DNA of 64,000 nucleotides, taken from assembly GCA_020744425.1 (NCBI GenBank), contig JAGMUV010000001.1:992001-1056000 (forward strand), written 5' to 3'. This document shows positions 36,401-47,250 of the stretch, piece after piece. The translations under genes were made by a program, and so were the position numbers. This DNA comes from Dactylonectria macrodidyma (Eukaryota > Ascomycota > Sordariomycetes > Hypocreales > Nectriaceae). The first letter of the stretch is position 1. Every line of letters begins with the position of its first letter. Below the pieces are notes generated by a model, which searched no databases, was not told the origin of the DNA, and saw nothing but the letters and a program-made list of their open reading frames with translations.

Positions 36401-38076
36401 GGCAGAGAAGTTGCTGGACGACAACCTGCAGACATTTGGCATCACCGGGAGCGACGAGGACCTTGCCCAAGCCAGAAAGAGCCACGAAGCCCCGGCGCCA
36501 ACCCACGGAGTAGTCGTTGACGGATTCACTCTTCGATGGGTTCTGAACGAACGATTGAAGCAGAAGTTCCTTCTTCTTTGCAAGCAGTGCAAGTCCGTCT
36601 TGTGCTGTCGTGTTAGTCCCGCGCAGAAGGCTGCTGTTGTCTCCATGGTGAAGAATGGTCTCGACGTCATGACGCTTTCCATCGGAGATGGTGCCAACGA
36701 CGTGGCCATGATCCAGGAAGCTGACGTGGGTGTTGGTATTGCGGGTGTGGAAGGTCGACAGGCCGCCATGTCTTCTGACTACGCCGTGGCACAGTTTAGA
36801 TTCCTTTCAAGACTGGTGCTCGTGCATGGTCGGTGGTCATACCGTCGTTTGGCCGAGAGTATCAGCAACTTCTTTTACAAGAACATGGTGTGGACTTTCG
36901 GCATTTTTTGGTACGAGATCTTCTGCGATTTCGACATGACCTACCTCTTCGACTACACCTATATCCTGATGTTCAACTTGTTCTTCACCTCCGTTCCCGT
37001 AGCGATTATGGGTGTCCTAGACCAGGACGTATCCGACAAGGTCTCATTGGCCGTGCCACAACTCTATCGCCGAGGCATTGAGCGCTTGGAGTGGACACAG
37101 CGCAAGTTCTGGTATGTTTGCGGAATGGCAATAGCTGTCGAAATAAGACTAACACATTTGTACTAGGCTCTACATGGCTGACGGTATTTATCAATCCGTC
37201 ATGGTCTTTTTCATCCCATACCTTCTCTTCATGGATGGCACCTTTGTCACCATGAACGGACTGAACGTCGAGGACCGAGTTCGATTCGGTGCCTACATCG
37301 CTCACCCCGCCGTCCTCACGATCAACATGTACATTCTCATCAATACGTACCGATGGGATTGGTTGATGCTCCTGATTGTCGTCATCAGTGATATCTTCAT
37401 CTTCTTCTGGACCGGAGTATACACATCCTTCACCTCGTCCGAGTTCTTCTTCGGGGCGGCGGCCCAAGTGTATCAGGAGGCTACCTTTTGGGCAATCTTC
37501 TTCATCGTGCCGGTTATCTGCCTCTTCCCTCGATTCGCCATCAAGGCATTGCAGAAGGTGTACTGGCCATACGATGTCGACATCATCCGCGAACAAGAAA
37601 TGATGGGTAAGTTCTCGCATCTGTCACCCACGGACGACACCGCCGATGATGCCACTGTCGCGGACACCAGGAGCAACAAGTCCAAGTCGTCCAATAGCTC
37701 CAAGTCCAGGAAGCCGAAGCACGTCCCCTACGGTAGTGTTGACGAAGACCTGCGACCAATTTACCCTCCTTCGACTGCCACCCGCACGACTACGTACAAC
37801 CAACATAGCCAGAACGGTAGCGACTCGACCAACTACACCAACCCTCGCATGTCGATGGACTATCCAGTTCAAGCACGACCATCAATTGACCGTGCCCGGC
37901 CATCGTATGACCGTATGCGGGCGTCCATGGACCGAGTGCGACCCAGTTACGAGGCTAGCAGTGATTTTACATCGGCAGCGCGATTGTCGCGAATCGAATC
38001 AAGTCAATCGCAAGGTGGCGGTCGATTCCGACCACGACTGCGCGGACTATCACTTTCCAAGAGTGCTCAACAGTAG
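33401..38076 (+). CDS. DNF1: P4-type ATPase, aminophospholipid flippase (Dnf1/Dnf2-like)
   Basis: Three exons: 33401-33859, 33918-37111 and 37167-38076, giving 1,520 residues. Introns are 58 and 55 nt with GTAAGT and GTATGT donors. Seen in order: a disordered N-terminus, the flippase N-terminal signature (YFNQPLP), the actuator DGET (about 390-393), the P4-specific PISL motif in membrane helix 4 (about 571), the phosphorylation motif DKTGTLT (Asp near 624), the KGADSVI nucleotide-binding segment, GDGANDVAMI (about 1076), and the last six membrane helices. The cytosolic tail has four tandem 7-residue repeats. The enzyme moves phospholipids from the outer to the inner leaflet at plasma, Golgi or endosomal membranes. 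Length and motif spacing fit Dnf1/Dnf2 rather than the shorter Drs2 type, and it probably needs a Cdc50/Lem3 partner, which is not in this window. Start ATG 33401 is the first ATG after an ATG-free leader. Confidence 0.95.
37873..37956 (+). repeat. Four 21-bp units coding a 7-residue repeat in the flippase tail
   Basis: Four in-frame units encode ARPSIDR, ARPSYDR, MRASMDR and VRPSYEA (residues about 1454-1481). The DNA has diverged between units while the Arg-x-Ser pattern is kept. This suggests selection on a basic, Ser/Tyr-containing tail that could be phosphorylated. Confidence 0.75.
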
Positions 38077-39180
38077 GGAATGCCTAGAGAAAGACCTGGC
38101 AACAGCAGTTCTTTTCACGACACTCCCACCCACGAACACTGACACTCCTTGTATATTACCCCACCCAAGACGGGTGACACCCATCGGAATATCCCTTTTG
38201 AGAGTCGTCTTTTTTCTTATTTTGATATCCCAGGCCCACAATAAGGCCTTTGATGCACTTATGATCTGCACGAGCGATCTACGAGTGGCTTCTCCATTCA
38301 TCCTGAGGGAGCTTTCAGCTCCGGCGTCCGCATTCTCTGAGCGCGTCATGGAAAGAAAGGGGTTGATTTGGTTGCTTGTTCCCCCGCACATTATTTTTGG
38401 CGGGCGGGGAGTCGGTTTTTACACGCAGGGCGTTTTGAAAGGGGAATGCAAAAGGTGATTTTTGGCTCTGTATGATTGCTTGCTTTGGCTTTTTGGCCCT
38501 ACTGTTGACTTGTATTTTCTTATTACTCTTGTTTCTTCGTCCTTCGATTGGCATTTTAGAGCTGAGAAAGCGGCAAAAACTCATTCATTATGAGGCGTGG
38601 TTTCATTGCGTGAAAGGGAGGCTGGGAGGGAAAGGAGAAGCGAAGACAGAAGCTGAGAATGGTGGACGGGCTTTGAGATGGAAAGCCTGGCGGCCCCAAG
38701 AGAAGAAGATGGGCGCAAGGATACGGTTGCACTGTACATACGGTATCATAATAGCTTGTCGCTTCAATTTCCTTTTTGGAGACCCAAACTCAACACGAAG
38801 ATATAATTTCAAGTCTCTGTGCCTGCTTGTGTTGCAATTACATACATAGTATGGTGAGTGGCGATGCGCGTGAAGAAGTAATGTAGATAGATAGATAGAT
38901 TGATAAGACGTTGACTGGGGTACGAATACCGGTACGAATACGGGTGGTCTTGGCAGGGGAACCTTCCGGCCCCACTGCGGGCGGCTTCCACTTTCAATTA
39001 GAGGTCACTCACTCTCCACCACAGCTGCACCTTTACCCACCGCTTCCATCCTCCCTCCTCCCACCTCGAATCCTCAACCATCTGCGACGAGGAGTTCAGG
39101 CCAATTCCCGAGGCCAGTCTTCCAGGAAAAACGGTCACCGGAGAATCATAGGCGTTGCCACTTCAGCCATTGACTGCATC
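38077..39180. other. Intergenic region between flippase and aldehyde dehydrogenase
   Basis: This holds the 3' region of the flippase gene and the promoter of the next gene on the same strand. A short AGAT tetranucleotide repeat lies at about 38885-38900. No supported gene. Confidence 0.5.
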
Positions 39181-41074
39181 ATGGAGCCTCCAGAGCCGTT
39201 CGCACTCAAGGCCTGGCGCTCGGCCAGCGAATATGCCACTACCCACTACAATGTATCGTACGTCTAACTCCCGTTGACCAATTGGCCTCGCAAACGCCTG
39301 ACAGTTTTTCGTGGATAGCCAGGAAGTGTTCGCCGTTGCGGCCACAGCCGTCGCCATGGCCTTCTCCTTCGTCTTGATCCGCATCGCGTCCGCTTCCGCC
39401 CGGGCTGCTGCCAACGGCCCCCGCCGATACACGGTCCCCGCGCCCAAGGTGCCTGAGCCGGCGACGACGGTCGAGTCGCTTTCGGTCAAGATACCCGGAA
39501 GCTCAGCGGTACAGTGCTATGCTCCGGCGACGGGCCAGTTCCTCGGCCTCGTCAACCCGTCGACACCTGCCGCCATCGACCGCGCTGTAGAAGCCGCCGC
39601 GACGGCCCAGAAGGCCTGGGCTGAGACCACCTTTGACCAGCGCAAGGCCGTCCTGCGCTCGCTGATGCAGTATGTGCTCGACAACGCTGAGCAGATCTGC
39701 CGCATTGCCGGACTCGACAGTGGCAAGACCATGGTGGACGCTCAGCTCGGCGAGATCCTCGTCACCGTTGAGAAGATCCAATGGACCCTGGCTCATGGCG
39801 AAAAGGCCCTCGCGCCATCACGCCGCCCGACCAACCTCCTCATGATGTACAAGCGCAACACGGTACACTACGAGCCTCTTGGTGTCGTGGCTGCCCTCGT
39901 CAGCTGGAACTACCCTTTCCACAATATGATTGGTCCCATCATCAGCGCCCTCTTCTCTGGCAACGGCATCCTGGTCAAGGTCTCGGAGCAGACGGCCTGG
40001 TCCAGCGCCTACTTTGCCAGCATCGCCCGCGGCGCTCTTGTGGCTCATGGTTTCGATCCCCAGCTTGTCCAGACTATCGTCTGCTGGCCCCAAACTGCCA
40101 ACTACTTGACCTGCCACCCTGGCATCAGCCACATCACCTTCATCGGTTCCCAGTCTGTTGCACACCATGTTGCGGCCAGTGCCGCCAAGAGCCTGACTCC
40201 TGTCGTTGCCGAACTCGGTGGCAAGGATCCCTTCATCATCCTCGACTCTGCTACCCATGACCTGAAGCGCATCTCCGAGATCGTCCTCCGCGGCACCTTC
40301 CAGGCTGCTGGCCAGAACTGCATCGGAATTGAGCGTGTCATTGCTGCCCCCACTGCCTATGATAAGCTTATCCAAATCCTTGAGCCTCGCGTCAAGGCCC
40401 TTCGACTTGGTCCTCAGGCTGACGTTGGTGCCATGATCTCTGATGCTTCATTCGACCGCCTTGAGAAGCTTATTTCCGAGGCCGTCTCCCAGGGCGCTCG
40501 CCTCCTCGCTGGTGGCGAGCGATACAACCACCCCGACTATTCCCAGGGCCACTATTTCCAGCCCACGCTCCTCGTTGATGTCACCCCGGATATGGGCATT
40601 GCCCAGCACGAGTGCTTTGCCCCTGTCCTCACCGTTCTCCGCGCCAAGTCCTCCTCCCCGGCCGACATTCTGTCCATCGCCAACGCCCCCAACTTCGGCC
40701 TCGGCGCCTCTGTTCACGGCTCCGAGCGTGACCCCAACGTTCAGCCTATCGTCCGCGGCCTCCGCGCCGGCATGGTTGCTGTCAACGACTTCGCCGCCTA
40801 CTATGCTGTGCAGCTGCCCTTCGGCGGCGCTGGTGGTTCCGGCTACGGCCGATTCGCCGGCGAGGAAGGCCTGCGCGGCCTCTGCAACACGAAGGCCATC
40901 TGCGAGGACCGCTTTGGCTGGCTCGGCATCCGCACTGCCATCCCGCCCCCCGTTCAGTACCCTGTCGCCAGCCAAGACAACAGTTGGGCCTTTACCCAGG
41001 GCGTCGTCGAGGTCGGCTACGGCCCCGCTGGCCGGAAGCTCAAGGGTCTTGGCAAGATGTTCAAGAACATGTAG
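39181..41074 (+). CDS. MSC7: Msc7-like membrane-anchored aldehyde dehydrogenase
   Basis: Two exons: 39181-39257 and 39319-41074, with a 61-nt intron (donor GTACGT, acceptor ATAG), giving 610 residues. Residues about 28-50 form a membrane anchor, unusual for aldehyde dehydrogenases but typical of yeast Msc7 and its fungal homologues. The catalytic domain follows: WNYPFHN for NAD(P) binding, the general base in ELGGKDP (Glu about 324), the nucleophile in AAGQNC (Cys about 360), and the late PFGGAGGSGYGRF segment. Together these show an active NAD(P)-dependent dehydrogenase. In yeast, Msc7 is an ER protein whose loss affects meiotic sister-chromatid recombination; the physiological aldehyde is unknown. 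It is convergent with the RNA helicase, the stops being 600 bases apart. Confidence 0.92.
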
Positions 41075-41673
41075 ACTAGATGATGCGCCATCTTAAGGAA
41101 AGGCAGCGGAAAGAAAAGCAGCAAATCCTATGCTGACTGTACACACCCAACTAAGCATGGGTAAGTGTCATGAGGTACGGATTGTAAGTCGCCAATGCCA
41201 ACGGTTCTTCCCGTGGTGGCGATGAGATATACCCCTTCAAATGAAATATAAAGCAAGAATACCAACGTGAAAGTTAGACAGGTGAACAAAAATGAGGAAA
41301 ACGACACCGAAATCCAGTTTCATTGTTAGGGACCAAAACACTCGCTGCCGTTTGATACCTGTAAAATGCCCACGTGCACAACATTCATCCCAGCCCGTCT
41401 CTTCGAGCAAGCCTCATTGGGCTAACATGGTCACTGCTGGGTTTACGAAGGCTGAAGGTGAGGTCTGGCTTTGAAGAGTCATTGTTCATTTGTGAATTGC
41501 GAATGCATCTCTGTGTCAGGCAAATGCTATCTCATCTCAAGCATTCATCTACCAACCGCATTTCCACCATACCATCAAATCCACTTGCAAAATATTCTCG
41601 TAACTGGCAAGCCAGCAACCTGAAAAACCCTGGCGTTGGGTCATTGCGCCCAGTTGAGTGTTGCGAGTGCACT
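41075..41673. other. Convergent 3' region
   Basis: About 600 bases between the stops of the aldehyde dehydrogenase (+) and helicase (-). It should contain both 3' untranslated regions and polyadenylation sites. No gene is supported. Confidence 0.5.
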
Positions 41674-43720
41674 TTACCACGATTCCGCGGCCGCTGCGGT
41701 GTCCCTACCACCACCCCAACCGTCGCCACCACCACTCTCTCCAGTCTTGGTTTCATCTCCACCACCCCAGGCATCTGCACCCCCACTGCCTCCATCGTTG
41801 TCACCGGTGCCAGCATCCTCGCATGTGTCTGGCTGTCCCCAGGCATCGTCACCACCAGCAGCGCCGCCAACATCCTGGGGATCAAAATCCGAGTCTGCTT
41901 CGAACTTCAAATTGTCGCGGGCCTCGCCCTCAGGAACATAGGATTCAAGGAAGTCAGGAATCTCCTGTCCGGTTTCCAGCAGAGTTCGGGTGAGGACACT
42001 CGCAAGAGGCTCATCACGTTCGGAATAGAATGATGTTGCCACACCGCGATGTCCGATGCGACCAGTGCGACCTAGAAATTAGTGAGATGGAAGCAATACG
42101 AATTGGGGAAAAATGACCTACCAATTCGGTGGGTATACTCTTCAATACCACCATGGTCCATGGAGGGAAGGTCATAGTTGATGACGTGCATCACATTGCG
42201 AACATCAATGCCACGAGCAGTAACACCTGTAGCAACCAGAATTGGCGCGTTTCCGGAGCGGAACCCACGCATGGCAGCCTCGCGCTCCTGCTGCGTGCGA
42301 TCGCTATGAATCGAGGTCACAGGAAGTTGCATGTTGAACAGGAAGTCGTCAAGGTTGTCTGCTTCCTGGCGGCTGTTGACGAAGATAATGGTCCGCATCC
42401 CGGACATCTCTTCCAAAAGACGAATGAGTAGCTCGCGCTTCTCATGTCTCTCAGCCCCGAGCACAACCTGCTTGATGTTTTCTGTAGTGCTTCCTGCTCG
42501 ACCAACTCGGAAGCGGACGTGCGAGGCCGACAAGTATTCTTTCGCGAGGTCACGGGCGCCCTTGGGGAATGTAGCAGAGAAGAGTCCAAATTTCACGTTG
42601 CCAACGTCCTGCTCTAGACCATATAGTTAGTATGGAGAAAGGGAGTGGAGGCAAAAACGTCTTACCTCCACCATTGAGGATCATCTCAAGCTCATCATTC
42701 CAATCATTGTCAAGCATCTCATCAGCTTCATCCAAAATCATGTGCTTCAGTCGTCGGAGTGTGAGGACATGAGGGCGCTGGATGAAGTCAGTCAATCTAC
42801 CAGGGGTGCCAATGAGGATATCGCAGCCCTTGTTGAGAAGGAAGATTTGCTGCCGAACAGGAACTCCACCATACACAACACAAGGGCGAAGCATTGTGCG
42901 GTAGCAGAATTTCCGGGCCTCGTTGAAGATCTGGACGGCCAGCTCACGAGTTGGAACAACAATGAGAACCAATGGCTCCGCAGTCACCTCGTCGATGCCT
43001 TCTCTGAATGTGGTAGGATTGGGGCGAGGAGCTGCGAGTTTCTTGGCCTTTCCCATCAGCTTGCTCAAGATCGGAATCAGGTACGCGGCAGTTTTCCCCG
43101 AGCCTGATGGTCAGTGAGAAAAGAGAAATGGCTCAAGGAGGAAGTCATTCTTACCGGTTTGAGCGATGCCAATCACATCATGACCTTGAAGGATTGATGG
43201 AATTGTAAATTTCTGGATGGGTGTTGGGTTGTCATACCCACACAACTCCACGTTCTCAAGCATGGCGGGATGCAAGCCAGCATCACGGAAAGTCCCGATT
43301 GGGTCGATCTTGATTGGCCCTTCCTGCTGAACTTCGATACTCTCGATCCTGCCAAGCGTAAGCAGAAGCTTATCACTCAAGTAGCAGAAGGGGGAATTAC
43401 TTGGAAAAGTCAAGACCAGTTCGGTCTTTGCGAGTCGAGGGCTCCCCAAAGAGCTCGAGTTCGAGCTCTGGGTACTTGGGCCCGACATCGCCATACTCAT
43501 CCTTCCACTCGTAGGTGCGGGCATCCGAACCCCACGCCTGCTTGTAATTTTCGGAAGCCAACGCAGTATAATCGACCTTCTCTGGCTCGGTCCACTTTGG
43601 ATCGGACGCTCCGTTGGTAACAGCCGTTTCGGGGAAGGGGCTGCTATGCTCTTCTGGAGCAGCCGTGGCGGGCTGGGGGAGAGCCTCGTTGAGGCTCCCG
43701 GTCGCCCAAGGATCAGACAT
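41674..43720 (-). CDS. DEAD-box ATP-dependent RNA helicase (Ded1/Dbp1/Vasa subfamily)
   Basis: Five exons on the minus strand: 43720-43401, 43348-43155, 43103-42666, 42613-42122 and 42071-41674, giving 613 residues. All four introns are 50-52 nt and all phases match. Motifs in order: Q motif (GYDNPTPIQ), I (AQTGSGKT), Ia (PTRELA), Ib (TPGR), II (DEAD), III (SAT), IV (IFVN), V (ATGVTARGID) and VI (HRIGRTGR). It unwinds RNA duplexes with ATP. The core is Ded1/Vasa-like, implying roles in translation initiation or RNA granules. The tail, however, is glycine- and aspartate-rich with WG dipeptides, not the arginine-rich RGG tail of Ded1. In motif V, Gly takes the place of the Asp or Ala usual in this subfamily. 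Intron positions cut within several conserved motifs (GSGKT, GRTGR). Confidence 0.93.
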
Positions 43721-45230
43721 AGTGAAGGAGTGATCAAATGACAACCTGAGAGTCTACAGGCCAAGAATGAATCCCTGCTGATGTCGCGTTAGCGCGGAGC
43801 TTCAGGCACTCTGGACGCGAGCGAGTTAGGACCGAATCGGTGCAAGAGCACTCAAACACAGGGGCAACTTTCTCGAGCGAAGGGTGGGGAGGATGAGGAG
43901 AACACGGATGATGGACGAGGTAGGGCGTGGGGGGTGCAAGAGATGAACTCGTGCAGCAAGCTGCTTGAGAGAGAGAGCGAGAGAGCGTATGCGTGCCTTG
44001 TCAACAAAGTCCGAAACCAAGTCAGGGGCTACAACTCCGCGTTGCTCCTCTGAACTGGAATTCTGGAAGAATGTTGGACTGAAAGGATGTCTGGAGTGAA
44101 CTGCAGGAGACTGAAGGGTGTGAGGGAGAGAAGCCAAAGGAAAGTGGGAGACGAGGGGAAGTTGTTTTTGTAGGTCGTCGAGGTTGTTGTGCCTGACGAG
44201 GCAGGAACCTAAAGTTGGAAGTCAGGCACCTAAGCCAATGGAAGGAAGGACCCTAATCCAATAAAGCAGCTGGTTGTCATTTAAATGACATGAGATTGGA
44301 TGCTTGCTCCTGGAAGCTGGCTGCCGTGCGTACAGCCTGACAAACACTGGACTGTAGTGGGTGCATGCAGAAGCGCAAGCAAGCCGGATGACAGCCGGCG
44401 CCAAGTGTAGATCACGAAGTCGCGCAGGCCGCACGGGACGCGTTTGCTCACAGTGACAATAAATTAGACGGGCGGACCGAAACAGCTGTAAGTGGTGGGA
44501 GAGAGGACACTCGAATCGTATTGAGGAACCACGAAATCCTGTTCGTTCTAGCTCGCACTAGACAGAGTGTTTTGGACAAGCTTGAGCTTGAAGTAGTGCA
44601 CTGGTTCTGAGTATGGCTTTATGTCCATTTCTTCAATTGTTATTCATGGTATATCTTTGAGAAAGGACTGGGTACTCTACACTAGAATTCCGTTTGCGTG
44701 ATGATGTTCTAATCGACATGCGAGTGATCCCATTCCTCACGCGACGAGGTCATCGGCGGCGTGCACCACTCTCGCTCACCCATTCCTTGGATCGTCTTTT
44801 GGCAAGACTTGCTACTGTGCTTGAAAGATCATCTGACAGGCTTCTAGATAAACCTTCTGCCGACAACGCAATTCGCTGCGAGAGTTAAGAGAGAATTGGG
44901 AGTGGGAGATGCTTTCAAGCCAGGCCGACTCGATTGTAGCGCCTTGTCTCCCAACAATCTTCAACATCTTCGGTTATGTGGTTATTGAAAGCTTGGCAAA
45001 GAGCGATTCGGCTCGAGGGTTGGGGAATGAGCAATAGGGACCGCACCCAAGGCGGATGATTGCAGCGGTGAGGATTGTTCGTAAGCCCATGTTTCGACTC
45101 CCCTAACGGGCCTGATAAACAACCCGACGATCGCAAGGGTGACATGTTGGATGAAATAGACGGTCCGCTTGAAGTGAGGTGGGACTTCCAAAGCTCCGTA
45201 ATGCATCGGTAATTCCTAGTGGATTGTTGA
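43721..45230. other. Intergenic region upstream of the helicase gene
   Basis: This 1.5-kb stretch carries the helicase promoter and leader (purine-rich on +, so CT-rich in the helicase mRNA sense, about 43860-44170) and the 3' region of the Ipi1 gene. It includes the palindrome at 44275-44290. No gene is supported. Confidence 0.5.
44275..44290. promoter_or_regulatory. Perfect 16-bp palindrome
   Basis: TGTCATTTAAATGACA reads the same on both strands. It lies 555 bases upstream of the helicase start. It could bind a homodimeric regulator; no known factor is assigned. Confidence 0.3.
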
Positions 45231-46365
45231 TCACCAGAGACCAAGCAGGTCCTGTGTGTCCACTGCTGTCAAACTCTCATAGTCTGCCATTCCGTCTTGT
45301 AACACCTTGTCTAGCGCGGAAGCAGCTCGTCCAGTCGCACCGCCTTCCTTCTTTGCTTGGTCGGCTCCCTTCATCATCGCCTCAAGAAATCTTCGCTCAA
45401 ACACGCGCTGTCTAGCTTCTCGGGTTGGGTACATCTCACCTTCTTCGTCTCGGCGGGAGCCGTACAGATTCAGGTACTCAAAGGCATTTGAGTCTCTTGG
45501 GATGCGATACATGTTCTCCCAATTTTGTGACTCGTCTTCAGGGATAGCAGTCTCAGGTCGAAGTCCAGCTTCGAGGAACTTGGCCAAGGCAGCGATCTGA
45601 CGGGCATAGGCTGCAGCGCCTTTGGCTTTGAGGCCGGCCCGCGGGGCAGAGGACCATCCTTGGTTAGAAGAAGACAACGCCCACCCCATCAATGCACAAA
45701 AAGTGGTCAAGGTCTTGACCCAGCCGCCTGGGCAGGTCACCAAGTCATCCTCGGCGACTTCGAGCAGCCACTCCATTACACCAAGAGCGTCATTGCTGAT
45801 ATCTGCCGACAGATGGGTCATGCCAGCTCGGATGAACATGATAGCTTGCTCTGTACTGTGCCTGACTTCCGCCGGAGGAAGAGTTTGGAAGAGTTTTAGG
45901 AGTTGGCTCCTAACGGGTGTTGAGCTGTCCGAGATCAGTGGCAATAGTTTGTGGAGGATCCCGTGTGTTCCCACTGGGTTGACGGGAGGTTCCGATGAGA
46001 GTTGGCTAGTGAGATATGCAAGTGACTCTCTTCGTTGTTTGTCTGATTTTGAAGAAGCGGCGAGAGAGAGACTGTGCCTGAATTGTTGAACGACGTCTGG
46101 CGCTGTTGTTGAGAGAGATTGCTGGCCCATCACAATTGCTAGTATAGTTAGCATGTAGATGTGACGTGGAAGCAGAAGTGACAATACCCTTGGACTTGAA
46201 GCTCGTATCCGTGAAGTTGGAGGCCTTGGCTTTCTGCTTGCCAACCTTCAACTTCGTTTTCTAACCATGCTTGTGAGTTTCTGTTTAGATACTGGGGTGA
46301 AGTCATCCATAATATACCTGAAAATCTTTCTTCTTCTCATTTTTCTTCCTCTGACTGGAACCCAT
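45231..46365 (-). CDS. IPI1: Ipi1, pre-rRNA processing factor of the Rix1 complex
   Basis: Three exons on the minus strand: 46365-46318, 46260-46188 and 46138-45231, giving 342 residues (yeast Ipi1 has 334). Introns are 57 and 49 nt with GTATAT and GTATTG donors, branch GCTAAC in the second, and TAG acceptors. The start MGSSQRKKNEKKKDFQ is followed by a lysine-rich KTKLKVGKQK segment and ASNFTDTSFKSK, the classic N-terminal signature of the Ipi1/TEX10 family. The rest is helical and repeat-like, as expected. With Rix1 and Ipi3 it acts on pre-60S particles in the nucleolus and nucleoplasm and helps remove ITS2. It is divergently transcribed from the roadblock gene with 359 bases between the starts. 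Confidence 0.93.
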
Positions 46366-46724
46366 TTTGAGGATCTAGCAGCTGAATATCTGGGGATTTT
46401 TAAATTGAGGAACGGCAGAAAGAGAATTTGTTGTCTCACAAATTGTTGGACACAAGTTTGCATACAAAGTTCTTTGATTTTCAAGATTTCCTAGACGTTC
46501 TGGACCAGCACCGAAATTTTGGCGGTGTGGCGCGGCACAATTTAGCTCCGTGGCCCCCGCGTCGGAAGCTGTGCTATCACAAGCACCTGTTGGGGTGGTG
46601 CCGTGCGTCAATCAAACCAGCACTACGAAGACCGCTGCGCTCGCGATACCCGCGCCGCCCTTTTCTCCCAGCGCATGAACCACGAGAAACGGATACCATC
46701 CCACCCGTCTACACGACTTTTGCA
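46366..46724. promoter_or_regulatory. Bidirectional promoter of IPI1 and the roadblock gene
   Basis: This 359-base spacer between divergent start codons must drive both genes. It contains the G+C-rich stretch GGCGGTGTGGCGCGGCAC near 46520. Nothing more specific can be named. Confidence 0.55.
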
Positions 46725-47250
46725 ATGGCCGACTTATCTCTTGTACGCTATACCAACAGCTCTGCGGGGTGACGCTCTCTGACAAGAGACAGGCAAATGG
46801 GCAGGACCCCCTCGAGGAGAAGCTGGGTCGTCTATCGAAAAAGCCCGGTGTGAAGGCCAGTATCGTCCTAGACCGAGCGACGGGTGCGATCCTCAAGACA
46901 AGCGGACAAGTCGACGCCCTTCAAACAACGAAATCGCGAACCACGTCGACGGCCTCATCGTTTTCGGGCGAGACTGCCGTCGCGCCGGAAGAGGGCGAGG
47001 GCGACGCACAAGGGGTGGACCAGTTCGCGGCAATGGTATGGAACTTTGTGAACAATTCAGGAAGCTTTGTGCAAGAGCTGGATACTGAGGTGGGTTTCCC
47101 CTCCACCGGAATGTGGACTAGGGAGCTATGCCTGATGCTGCGCAGGACGAGGTGAAGCTTCTCCGGTTACGAACCCGCAAACAGGAGCTGGTGATTGTCC
47201 CGGATTCCAAGTACCTGCTCGTGGTTGTGCATGACACGGCCCCAGTATGA
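46725..47250 (+). CDS. Roadblock/LC7-domain dynein light chain
   Basis: Three exons: 46725-46742, 46793-47089 and 47146-47250, giving 139 residues. The first exon encodes only MADLSL; the 50-nt intron has donor GTACGC and acceptor ACAG. Another acceptor six bases earlier (AAG) would keep the frame and add two residues. The second intron (56 nt, donor GTGGGT, acceptor GCAG) joins DTE to DEVKLLRLRT. The body has KPGVKASIVLDRATGAILKTSG and ends in KQELVIVPDSKYLLVVVHD, the alternating strand pattern of the roadblock fold. An inserted Ser/Thr/Gly/Glu-rich loop (about 55-75) lengthens the usual ~100-residue fold. The family forms dimers on cytoplasmic dynein intermediate chains and supports nuclear and vesicle movement in hyphae; related roadblock proteins regulate small GTPases. 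Confidence 0.88.

Noticed and set aside
37606..37611. GTAAGT donor-like site inside the last flippase exon
   Set aside because: Reading through gives GKF-type sequence expected after the last membrane helix, and the frame stays open to the normal stop.
37646..38458. 270-codon frame overlapping the flippase 3' end
   Set aside because: Most of it is the flippase coding sequence read in another frame, which has all expected motifs in its own frame.
40448..40975. Antisense frame inside the aldehyde dehydrogenase
   Set aside because: It mirrors the codon bias of the real gene on the other strand and encodes a low-complexity Ala/Gly/Val product.
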